From NCBI RefSeq assembly GCF_022869785.1, contig NZ_CP094997.1, positions 248,001 through 312,000 on the forward strand: a stretch of DNA of 64,000 nt. Reading direction: 5' to 3'. This DNA is from Dyadobacter chenwenxiniae. Its GTDB lineage: Bacteria; Bacteroidota; Bacteroidia; Cytophagales; Spirosomataceae. The notes below the pieces were generated by a model, which had not been told where the DNA came from, made no database searches, and worked only from the letters and a program-made list of their open reading frames with translations. A program made the translations under genes and the position numbers. Positions 24,854-32,865 of this stretch are shown here, piece after piece. Numbering within the stretch: position 1 is the stretch's first letter; each line of letters starts with the position of its first letter.

Positions 24854-26350
24854 ATGGCACAGTATCTAAACGAGACGTCAAGAACATTTAGTGAGTATCT
24901 TTTAATTCCAGGATTGACAACAAAGGACTGTGTTCCTAACAAAGTATCGCTAGCAACGCCACTCACAAAGTTCGATGGCAACGGAAAACCCGCAATTGAG
25001 TTAAATATTCCCTTTGTATCAGCCATTATGCAGTCGGTGTCTGATGACCAGATGGCCATTGCTTTGGCAAAAAATGGCGGCTTATCATTCATTTTTGGGT
25101 CTCAGTCTATTGAAGATCAGGTTGAGATGATCCGTAAGGTTAAAAATTATAAAGCGGGATTTGTAGTCAGTACGGCAAATTTAACTCCGGAGAACACCTT
25201 GTCGGACGTACTTTCACTCAAAGCGAAAAAAGGACATTCAACAATCGCCATAACCAGTGATGGAACGGCAAATGGCAAGCTGCTAGGCATAGTTACTGGA
25301 AGGGACTATAGAGTTTCAACAGATGGTTTAGACAAGAAAGTCCATTCATTCATGACACCATTGTCCGAGTTGGTTACTGCTAAACTGGGGGTGACATTGA
25401 ATCAGGCCAATGATATCATCTGGGAACATAAGCTTAATAGCCTGCCCGTCATTGATGAGGACGGCAACTTCAAATTTTTTGTTTTCAGAAAAGACTACGA
25501 TCATCATAAGGAAAATCCCTCCGAGTTGTCTGATGAGCAAAAGAAGTTGCTGGTCGGCGCTGGAATTAACACGCGGGACTATAAAGAAAGGGTGCCTGCC
25601 TTGATTGGAGCCGGTGCTGATGTGCTTTGTATTGATTCGTCTGACGGGTTCTCGGAATGGCAAAAAGATACGCTTGAGTACATTAAAAGCGAGTACGGTG
25701 ACAGTGTCAAAGTCGGCGCAGGTAATGTTGTTGATAAAGAAGGTTTTCTCTACTTGGTGGAAGCAGGAGCTGATTTTGTGAAGGTTGGCGTTGGAGGAGG
25801 TTCAATATGCATCACCAGGGAACAAAAAGGAATTGGCCGCGGACAGGCAACAGCGCTCATTGAGGTTGCGCAGGCCCGGGATGATTACTATGCTTCTACG
25901 GGTACGTATATACCTATATGTTCGGACGGGGGGATTGCCCAGGATTACCATATGGTGCTGGCTCTTGCGATGGGTGCAGATTTTTTAATGATGGGGAGAT
26001 ATTTTGCCAGGTTTGACGAAAGCCCTACCAGAAAGTTACTCGTCAACGGCAACTATGTGAAAGAATATTGGGGAGAAGGATCCAACAGGGCGCGCAACTG
26101 GCAACGTTACGATATGGGTGGTGATGATGGCCTGAAATTCGAGGAGGGCGTGGACAGCTATGTACCTTATGCGGGTAGATTGAAGGATAACCTGGCCGTA
26201 ACGCTTGGGAAAATTAAGTCAACCATGTGTAGTTGCGGAACGACTTCCATAACCATGCTTAAAAACAAAGCCAAGATCACCCTAGTATCTTCCGTGAGCA
26301 TTGTCGAAGGCGGTGCGCACGATGTAATATTGAAAGATGCAAACAGGTGA
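24854..26350 (+). CDS. guaB: IMP dehydrogenase of the Tritrichomonas type
   Basis: The ATG at 24854 gives 498 residues. The enzyme oxidises IMP to XMP with NAD, the first committed step of GMP synthesis. The barrel contains the catalytic Cys319 in VGVGGGSICITREQKGIG, and the mobile flap has Arg418-Tyr419 in RARNWQRYD. A CBS pair occupies about residues 105-220. Counted from this ATG, these residues fall on the same numbers as in the Tritrichomonas foetus enzyme, and the N-terminus (MAQYLNETSRTFSEYLLIPG) and C-terminus (SIVEGGAHDVI) also match it as I recall that sequence. Lys310 and Glu431, linked there to mycophenolate resistance, are also present. A TTG at 24836 would add six residues. Confidence 0.96.
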   Translation: MAQYLNETSRTFSEYLLIPGLTTKDCVPNKVSLATPLTKFDGNGKPAIELNIPFVSAIMQSVSDDQMAIALAKNGGLSFIFGSQSIEDQVEMIRKVKNYKAGFVVSTANLTPENTLSDVLSLKAKKGHSTIAITSDGTANGKLLGIVTGRDYRVSTDGLDKKVHSFMTPLSELVTAKLGVTLNQANDIIWEHKLNSLPVIDEDGNFKFFVFRKDYDHHKENPSELSDEQKKLLVGAGINTRDYKERVPALIGAGADVLCIDSSDGFSEWQKDTLEYIKSEYGDSVKVGAGNVVDKEGFLYLVEAGADFVKVGVGGGSICITREQKGIGRGQATALIEVAQARDDYYASTGTYIPICSDGGIAQDYHMVLALAMGADFLMMGRYFARFDESPTRKLLVNGNYVKEYWGEGSNRARNWQRYDMGGDDGLKFEEGVDSYVPYAGRLKDNLAVTLGKIKSTMCSCGTTSITMLKNKAKITLVSSVSIVEGGAHDVILKDANR

Positions 26351-26501
26351 CAGCGCTGGTAGCAGATGCCTAATGTTCCCGCTGATTCCGTCATTAAGCA
26401 CTTTCAATTTTACTTGCAACAATAATTAAAATGATCAAAACGACCCGTAGAGACTGCAATAGCTTGCAAGGCTTGACGCTTTAAATGCGGATCGTTTAAT
26501 C

Positions 26502-26897
26502 CTACTCATTCATATTCATTAATGTCTCTTTGCTCAGTGGCTTTGGGAAATACCCGCTGACAAGTGGGTGGTTCCTGGCCTGCTCGATATCTTCCGGATC
26601 AATGGAGGAAGAAAGGATAATGATCTTTATTTGGCTATGAAGCTTATCTTCAAAAGAGCTATATGCGTCTAAAAACTCCCAACCACTCATCACTGGCATA
26701 TTGATATCCAAAAACAGTACTGTTTCCTGGTTGTCTGATTCGTGATCGTGTTCGTTTTGAATGAATTGCAGGGCTTTCTCCGGGTCAGTAAAAAGCTGGA
26801 TGCCGGCCGCCGGAGCAAAGTTTGTAATAACATACTTGCAGACCATATTATTAATAGGGTCGTCATCAACGACAATAAACCGTAAGGCTGTTTTCAT
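26502..26897 (-). CDS. Stand-alone response regulator receiver
   Basis: The 131-residue protein is one CheY-like domain with no output domain. It shows FIVVDDDPINNMV, the phospho-acceptor in VLFLDINMPVMSGWEF and the Lys in SGYFPKPLSKETL. It starts 17 bp after the stop of the large PAS kinase gene and is transcribed with it. Such receivers usually pass phosphate between kinases and histidine phosphotransfer proteins. The obvious donor is the adjacent 1054-residue kinase. Confidence 0.93.
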   Translation of the reverse strand: MKTALRFIVVDDDPINNMVCKYVITNFAPAAGIQLFTDPEKALQFIQNEHDHESDNQETVLFLDINMPVMSGWEFLDAYSSFEDKLHSQIKIIILSSSIDPEDIEQARNHPLVSGYFPKPLSKETLMNMNE

Positions 26898-26914
26898 CTA
26901 ATGGCAGTTCAATT

Positions 26915-29900
26915 TTAATTGGAACGAAATTCCATCCTAAACTCGGTACCCTTATCGACTGCGCTATTCACATAAATTTTTCCTCCAAGCATTTCAACTT
27001 GTGTCTTTACCATAAACAAACCCATTCCTTTTCCTTCCACATGCTGATGGAAGCGCTTATAGAGGCCAAAAAGCTGTTTGCCTTTTTTATCCAGATCGAT
27101 GCCCAGGCCATTATCCAGAACGGAAATAATGACAATGTCATCAGCCTGGCTGCTTTTAATGTGAATTACTGGCGCTACCTCCGGCTGACGGTACTTGACA
27201 GAGTTCGCTATCAGATTATAAAAAATGCTGTGCAGATAACTTTTGATGATAAAAAGCTGGCTTGCGGCCTCAAAATCGGTAACTATTTTTACCTGTTCTT
27301 TTTTTAATGTTGTTTCCAGATCAAGCTTAATGTCATCTATCATTTCACATAAGTCGACTGATTCCCGTTTTTCGCTAACATCTCTTTTAACCTGCAAGAT
27401 TGTGTTAAGGTCCAAAATGACGTTGTCCAGCCTTTTGACATTCACGATAATGCCTGTCAAAAATTCTTCTTTTACTTCTGGGGGATAAATATTCTGTCCC
27501 AAAAGCTCGGCCAGTCCGATGATGTTAGCCACCGGTGCGCGCAAGTTGTGGGATACGATATAGGAAAATTGTTCAAGCCCTTTTTTTGACTCAATAAGCT
27601 CATTTGTGTAAGTGCGCAAGTTTTCATTAAGTTCTTTAAGCTCCACCTCGGAATTCTTTCGTGATGTAATGTCCCGGAAATAAATTGAAAGCCCACTGGC
27701 TGATGGATAAGCTGATACCTCGAACCAGATATTGTCCCTTTCATAATAAGCTTCAAAATGCTGGATCGTGTTTTGTTCAACTGCCTTATGATATGATTCA
27801 TAAAATAAAGTATCAACGGCATCGGGAAAAACATCCCAGACGCTTCTGCCAAGTATGGTTTCTTTCGGGCACTTTAAGACGATCTCAGCCTTCTTGTTCC
27901 AATACGAGACAATCCAGTTATTATCCACGGCAAAAAACGCGTCCCCAATACTCTCCAGGATCACATTTTTTTCTTCAAGAGCTTTGAGCACTTTTTCTTC
28001 GGCCTGTCTTTCTCTGGTGATGTCGTTGACAAAGCAGGAAAGGCCTGTGACCTTATTATTTTCTTTTATGGGGTGAATCGAGAACTTAAAGTGACATGGT
28101 ATACCATGCACGTTGAGCTGTTTTTCGAATTTTAAAACTTCGCCGCCAAACGCCCGCGCATTGATATGTTCCCACTCAGGGATAGACCCCGGGTCAAACT
28201 TGCCAATAGAATCACGGATGTCATATCCTGGCTGCACATCTATACCATATTTTTCTTTCATCACCCTTTTATGTGCCTGGTTACAGGTAATGTATCTGTA
28301 GTTCCTATCCAGCGAATAGATAAGCGCATCGGTGTTATTCATGATTGCATTCAGATTGGACTCTGAAAGCCTTAGCGCTTGGCTGGACATTTCATTCTGG
28401 GTTACATCTTGCAATACGCCATACAGGCTTATGGGCTGTCCCCAGGTATCGAGCTCAATATGGGTCTGCACATGCAGATACCTGATTTGTCCGTCCTTTC
28501 GTATGATACGGTGCTGGTAATTAAAGGGCTGCATGGAGTCCAAGACGCGTTGATTGGCTTTGACCACATATTGCAGGTCTTGCGGATGTACAAAGGATAA
28601 CCACGCTTGGGTTGACTGCTCATTATCGTTTTCAGGTAAACCGTAAATCCTGCACGCCTCTTCCGACCATATGCTGGAATTTGTTACCAGGTCCGTTTCC
28701 CAACTCCCTAGATGGGCAATGGCCTGCGCCTGGCTCAAACGTCTTTCTTTGTGTTTGAGCTGTTCGTCTGCTACAAGTTTAAGGCGCTCACGTTCAAAAA
28801 ATTCCAGAGAAAATGAAATGCCTGTTGCCGCTTCTTGCAATAATGTGGTTTCGGCCTTGGTGAAAATATTCGTTTCCGACGCATACAAGTGAAGACTCCC
28901 TATGATCTTGCCCGATCTTTTGAGGGGCAGCACCATGCAGGATTGGTATCCGGCAGCAGCAGCCAGTGCTTTCCAATTTTCAGATAGGAAGTCTTGCTGT
29001 ATATCGTTTGTTACATAGTAAGGCTGCAATTGTAACGCTGCGGCCAATTCTTCTTGCTCTTGAGCAGCAGTTACAAAGCCTGTCATGTAGGGTTCTGCAA
29101 TGCCTTTTTGCTCGGCTACTGTTACTGTGCCGCTACTGTCCGAGTAAATACCAACCCATGCGCCCCGAAACTTTCCGGTTTCAATGGCAATCTTGCAAAC
29201 CTGCTTAAAAACGGTTTGTATATCCAGCGCATGTACAAGTGTGTGATTAACCTGGCTCAAAAATGCATACAGCCGGTTTAGATGGTGTATTTTCTCTTCA
29301 CTGGCTTTCTTGTCGGTAATATCCCGGAAATTGTCTACAATGCCGTTTATTGCGGGTTCATGTAAAAGATTAGTTATCGTGGCTTCAATCCATCGCCAAT
29401 TTCCGTCCTTGTGAAGCATCCGGCTGGTATGCCCGGGCATGGTCACGCCCGGATTTGCAAAGACTCTTTCCATAGCCTTCAATATTGCTGGCACATCCTC
29501 GGGGTGCGCCTTCGAGACGATGTCCATGCCAATCACTTCTTCGGGCGTATAGCCCAGAACGTTTGTCACTGCTGGCGATGCATACACCGGTCGGGCCTGA
29601 TTGTCAAGTATAACGACTGCATCACTACTGTTTTCCACAAGTGCACGGAAACGCTCTTCGCTGTCCGTTAACAGTTGTAGCAATTTTTGTTGTTGGTTCT
29701 TGAACTGGTATTTCTCCAAGCTTTTTAAAACAGCGAAGGGAAGGCGGCCAGCCTGGCTTTTAATTATATAATCATCTACACCAATCACTACCAGTTCCTG
29801 AGCCATTTCATCGGATATAGAATCAGAAATGATAATAAAGGGGATGCTGAGTCCACTTTGTTTTAAAAAGTCGAGCGCCTGACAGCAGTTGATGCCGGGC

Positions 29901-30079
29901 AAGCTGTATTCTGCAAGGATCACATCAGGTAAAAAGCCGGTAACAGCACTTATGAACTCTTCCCTTGTGCCAGTCACCCGTATTTCAGCAGTTATGTTTC
30001 CTTTGTGTAAGGCTTGTTTTACTGCGCTTGCCGCAAATGGTGAATCTTCCAGGTAAACGATGTTCAGACTACTTTTCAT
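26915..30079 (-). CDS. Large receiver-PAS-GAF-PAS sensor histidine kinase, 1054 residues
   Basis: Domains in order: a receiver-like N-terminus (about 1-130), PAS (138-260), GAF (265-435), three more PAS domains (about 450-570, 575-700, 705-820), HisKA with SYIVSHNLRAPVANIIGL near 845, and HATPase with NLIANSVKYRQ, DNGLGIDLD and GKGMGLFMVKTQ. No transmembrane helix is seen, so it senses cytoplasmic or light, redox or small-molecule cues. The receiver carries Glu where the phospho-acceptor Asp is expected (VILAEYSLPG), so it may be a pseudo-receiver locked in an active-like state. It is followed by a single-domain receiver 17 bp on. Confidence 0.93.
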   Translation of the reverse strand: MKSSLNIVYLEDSPFAASAVKQALHKGNITAEIRVTGTREEFISAVTGFLPDVILAEYSLPGINCCQALDFLKQSGLSIPFIIISDSISDEMAQELVVIGVDDYIIKSQAGRLPFAVLKSLEKYQFKNQQQKLLQLLTDSEERFRALVENSSDAVVILDNQARPVYASPAVTNVLGYTPEEVIGMDIVSKAHPEDVPAILKAMERVFANPGVTMPGHTSRMLHKDGNWRWIEATITNLLHEPAINGIVDNFRDITDKKASEEKIHHLNRLYAFLSQVNHTLVHALDIQTVFKQVCKIAIETGKFRGAWVGIYSDSSGTVTVAEQKGIAEPYMTGFVTAAQEQEELAAALQLQPYYVTNDIQQDFLSENWKALAAAAGYQSCMVLPLKRSGKIIGSLHLYASETNIFTKAETTLLQEAATGISFSLEFFERERLKLVADEQLKHKERRLSQAQAIAHLGSWETDLVTNSSIWSEEACRIYGLPENDNEQSTQAWLSFVHPQDLQYVVKANQRVLDSMQPFNYQHRIIRKDGQIRYLHVQTHIELDTWGQPISLYGVLQDVTQNEMSSQALRLSESNLNAIMNNTDALIYSLDRNYRYITCNQAHKRVMKEKYGIDVQPGYDIRDSIGKFDPGSIPEWEHINARAFGGEVLKFEKQLNVHGIPCHFKFSIHPIKENNKVTGLSCFVNDITRERQAEEKVLKALEEKNVILESIGDAFFAVDNNWIVSYWNKKAEIVLKCPKETILGRSVWDVFPDAVDTLFYESYHKAVEQNTIQHFEAYYERDNIWFEVSAYPSASGLSIYFRDITSRKNSEVELKELNENLRTYTNELIESKKGLEQFSYIVSHNLRAPVANIIGLAELLGQNIYPPEVKEEFLTGIIVNVKRLDNVILDLNTILQVKRDVSEKRESVDLCEMIDDIKLDLETTLKKEQVKIVTDFEAASQLFIIKSYLHSIFYNLIANSVKYRQPEVAPVIHIKSSQADDIVIISVLDNGLGIDLDKKGKQLFGLYKRFHQHVEGKGMGLFMVKTQVEMLGGKIYVNSAVDKGTEFRMEFRSN

Positions 30080-30338
30080 TTGAATGTATTTTACTTGTCT
30101 GTTGCAGCAATAACCGACGGATACGGATCACTTTCCTTGCCTGGTCAATTTGTTTGCGACTGGTAATAAGTTGGTTATAGCACCCTGGACACTCTGCTCG
30201 GATAAATGCTTTTTTCCCTGATCAGTTATTACCGATTACAGATATTTAAGCAAAAGAAATATATGGATTGTTTAAAGAAAGTAGCAAATTATTTCTACAA
30301 AATATAAAATTATTATTATAGTGCAGGGGGAAATGAGT

Positions 30339-30518
30339 GAATGATCGAATGACTGAATGACTGAATGACTGAATGAATGAGTGAATGACTGACTGAATAA
30401 ATAAATGAATCATGTTTAATCTTTAGAGGGGCGCGGGCGCTGCCTGAATCGACGAATAAAGAAAATATTCAATCATTCAATCATTCAGTCATTCGGTCAT
30501 TCAGTCATTCGATCATTC
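30339..30518. repeat. Long inverted repeat made of an 8-bp tandem unit
   Basis: The left arm (30339-30376) is built from the unit CTGAATGA repeated about five times. The right arm (30481-30518) is its reverse complement over 38 nt with one mismatch. The 104-nt spacer continues the pattern imperfectly on both sides and holds a GC-rich stretch (GGGGCGCGGGCGCTGCC). As RNA either strand would form a stem of about 38 bp. The element fills most of the noncoding region 30080-30670, where I see no gene. No flanking target duplication or transposase is visible. It could be a decayed mobile repeat, a structured RNA or an expanded palindrome. Confidence 0.8.
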
Positions 30519-30569
30519 AATCATTCACCCATCCTGCGCCAATCCAAGCCAGCGCCGGGACAATAAAAA

Positions 30570-30596
30570 ACCGGGAAGACGATTAGTCAACCCGGT
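30570..30596 (-). terminator. Rho-independent terminator of the small membrane protein gene
   Basis: ACCGGG at 30570-30575 pairs with CCCGGT at 30591-30596. Read on the reverse strand the hairpin is followed by a run of T (30570-30565). It lies 75 bp after the stop of the gene at 30671. Confidence 0.75.
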
Positions 30597-30670
30597 CAAT
30601 TTTTAACGTTGAGTATAGATGTAATATGCCTGGAACACACCGCGAGAGCCATGTGAACAGGCTTGTGGTG

Positions 30671-30835
30671 TTATTTGTAAAAATTTTCCTTTGATGCCGT
30701 ATTGCTTACCAGCTGACCGGCAGACTGCGGCCTGCTGTTATTTTTATTTTCTAACTGGCGATGACGGGACTCTTTCAACAGCAAGCATAGTGCCAGTAGA
30801 AGAGAAGCTATTAGTAAAGTACCTTTATTTTTCAT
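30671..30835 (-). CDS. Small single-helix membrane protein, 54 residues
   Basis: The ATG at 30835 gives MKNKGTLLIASLLLALCLLL as N-terminus, one strong hydrophobic helix after two lysines. The rest is polar (KESRHRQLENKNNSRPQ). A Cys lies inside the helix but not in a good lipobox position. A terminator follows at 30570-30596, which supports a transcribed gene. Function unknown. Confidence 0.5.
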   Translation of the reverse strand: MKNKGTLLIASLLLALCLLLKESRHRQLENKNNSRPQSAGQLVSNTASKENFYK

Positions 30836-31220
30836 AAGTATGCGAATAGTGTGGTCCTTAGCAGACATAGATATACTTCAATTTCCATGCCTGGATTGCA
30901 ATCAAAACCCATAGCAAATAGCCTTGCAGTTACATTAGAGACGTTTTTTTTTGCACTAATCTGCTGGTGTATGTCTCGTTTGCCATTCATAACAGCTGTA
31001 AGGCCACTTTTTTTTCGAACTTAGAAAAATTATAAATTGTCAATATTCAAAAAAACGCAGGAATGCCAATTCAAAGTTGCCGAGCAGAGGTTAATTCTGC
31101 CGCAACTTGTTCACAAATTCCGCACAAAACGTATTGGGCAGACTGATAAAAAATGTTAATTATTAAATTGCCGGGATTACCTTACTAACGCAACTTTAAC
31201 AGCTTATTGAGCATACGGAA

Positions 31221-31658
31221 ATGCGAGACAGGAGATTTGTTGCAACACACCGCGGTGGTCCTTTACAAATGCAAGAGCATAAGGACTTAATGGAATGGGC
31301 TTCTAATTGTGTAAAACATGCGCTGGTGCACATTGGAGAGCATTCAAATACTTCGTTAACAAAGATTCTGGATGTAGGCCAGGCATGGAAGCACGGTAAG
31401 GCTTCTGTTGGTGATGCACGGAGCGCGGCGCTTGCCGCTATTGCTATTGCCAATGAACTCAAAGATCCGGCAAAGATCTCCGCAGCTCGTGCCATTGGGC
31501 ACGCAGTTGCGACCGCTCACATGGCTGACCATGCTTTAAGAGCAGTTGATTATGCCTTAAAAGCACTAAATAACGAGGATAGGCCCTCAGAAAAGCAGTG
31601 GCAAAATCAGCAATTGCCCGAATCTATCCGGACGCTTGTCCTTACGGCCCGTAAATAG
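31221..31658 (+). CDS. Putative immunity protein (Imm-5-like domain)
   Basis: The 145-residue protein is all-helical and Ala/His-rich. It starts MRDRRFVATHRGGPLQMQEH and carries the pattern GKASVGDARSAALAAIA and ISAARAIGHAVATAHMADHA. This matches, from memory, proteins called putative immunity protein with an Imm-5-like domain, implied in protection from polymorphic toxins. No toxin, Rhs or secretion gene lies nearby, so it is an orphan. It is flanked by noncoding DNA and has a good terminator 70 bp downstream. Confidence 0.72.
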   Translation: MRDRRFVATHRGGPLQMQEHKDLMEWASNCVKHALVHIGEHSNTSLTKILDVGQAWKHGKASVGDARSAALAAIAIANELKDPAKISAARAIGHAVATAHMADHALRAVDYALKALNNEDRPSEKQWQNQQLPESIRTLVLTARK

Positions 31659-31728
31659 GCGGTGAAAGTGTGAACTTGCAATAGTAGTGCGTCGTCAGCT
31701 AGGTGATTCCTGCCATAAAAAACAAACA

Positions 31729-31755
31729 AAAGCCGGAACCATGGGCTCCGGCTTT
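31729..31755 (+). terminator. Terminator after the immunity-like gene
   Basis: AAAGCCGGA at 31729-31737 pairs with TCCGGCTTT at 31747-31755 around a 9-nt loop. Short T-runs follow (TTTGCAAATTTTT). From here to 32035 I see no gene. Confidence 0.75.
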
Positions 31756-32035
31756 GCAAATTTTTCAACGATTTCGTTTTTTTTCAGTAGGTTATTCGAG
31801 CTTACGGGCTTTCTGGACGCGTAAGTGACCATCTGATTAGGATGAAGGTAAAAAGTGTTTATTAATTATACAATAGTAATGGTAATAAAATGCTAAAAAT
31901 ATGGACAATTCGGTTGCGAATCGCGCAGATGGCTTCATGCGCACCTTGACTCATAATCAGTTTATATTAAGCTTCGCAGCGGCATTTCTTTCGTTGACGG
32001 CCATAATCTTAATTTAGGAAGCGGCTGCACTTACC

Positions 32036-32380
32036 TTACTGTTTCCCTGGCTGCTGACCGGCTTTCTTGGGGTTTTTGCCCCCAGCGTCCCTGCCGCCCT
32101 GAACTGTTGACCCGGATTTCTTCCTGCTTGATGCGTTCACACCTGTGTTTTGGGGATTGCTGGCAGCGGGAACGCTATTGGTTTTATCAATATGCGTTGG
32201 AGGGTTGCCGGTAGTAGCCTCACTGGTAATGCTGCCTCCTTTACTACTCTGTGACTGGTCACCCGCTGTAACTTTTTGTGTCGGCTCTTTGTCCTTTTTC
32301 TGGGTTGCGGTGGATTGTGCCAGAAGCGTTCCAGCCGACAGCAGAAGTGATAACGCGATAGAAATTGTCTTCGTATTCAT
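32036..32380 (-). CDS. Small secreted low-complexity protein, 114 residues
   Basis: A clear signal peptide (MNTKTISIALSLLLSAGTLL, then AQ) precedes a Ser/Thr/Gly/Lys/Pro-rich mature part without hydrophobic segments. Stretches such as GDQSQSSKGGSITSE and GGRDAGGKNPKKAGQQPGKQ suggest a disordered periplasmic or surface protein. No family is recognised and no cysteine is present after cleavage. It stands alone between noncoding stretches. Confidence 0.65.
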   Translation of the reverse strand: MNTKTISIALSLLLSAGTLLAQSTATQKKDKEPTQKVTAGDQSQSSKGGSITSEATTGNPPTHIDKTNSVPAASNPQNTGVNASSRKKSGSTVQGGRDAGGKNPKKAGQQPGKQ

Positions 32381-32865
32381 AATTTTTTGGTTTTAGTTAA
32401 GTTCAAAAGTGGCAACCGGCCGCATAAAAATCATTCCATCAGCAGTGGCCTACCACTGGTAACAGCCGTTTTGTTTCATTAAAAAATGTGATTGAATTTT
32501 AATCAGATCAGAGATTAAACGGCAGTTAATGAAAAACCCGAAATATGCTCGTGTTCAATGCCCAGGCCATGTTTCCCGAGCTGGTTGGCCTTTGCCACTA
32601 TCGCAACGAGCAACACCTTCTTCAGCCTAGGCAGCCAGGCGCCTCCCGGGATGCTGCATTTGATTTTGGCCGTAGCTGTATCGTAGACTTGCAAGGCTCC
32701 AAGTTCCTGGCATGATTTTATCTTCGCCGCGTCGGATTATCAGCGCGAAAGCAGTGGTTTGCAAGGCAACCTTGATCTGCGTGCATTTTCCCGTATTAGT
32801 GGGGACAAAGAAGAAAATCATTGAAACGGATTAACTTTCAGCGGGCACACTTTAAATTGTTATCA
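32381..32865. other. Noncoding stretch with a possible gene remnant
   Basis: About 480 bp before the large PAS kinase hold no gene I can support. The part 32515-32740 is more GC-rich than ordinary spacers here. On the reverse strand one frame reads SDAAKIKSCQELGALQVYD and then PRLKKVLLVAIVAKANQLG and GIEHEHISGFS before stopping at 32515. It has no ATG and two stops at its upstream end. This may be the tail of a decayed gene or a chance frame. Confidence 0.3.

Noticed and set aside
30335..30530. CRISPR array or tandem-repeat protein gene
   Set aside because: The unit is only 8 bp, there are no unique spacers, no cas genes are near, and the two arms are inverted.
32627..32821. Reverse-strand 64-codon frame before the PAS kinase
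   Set aside because: It overlaps another more protein-like frame on the same strand and has no family resemblance.
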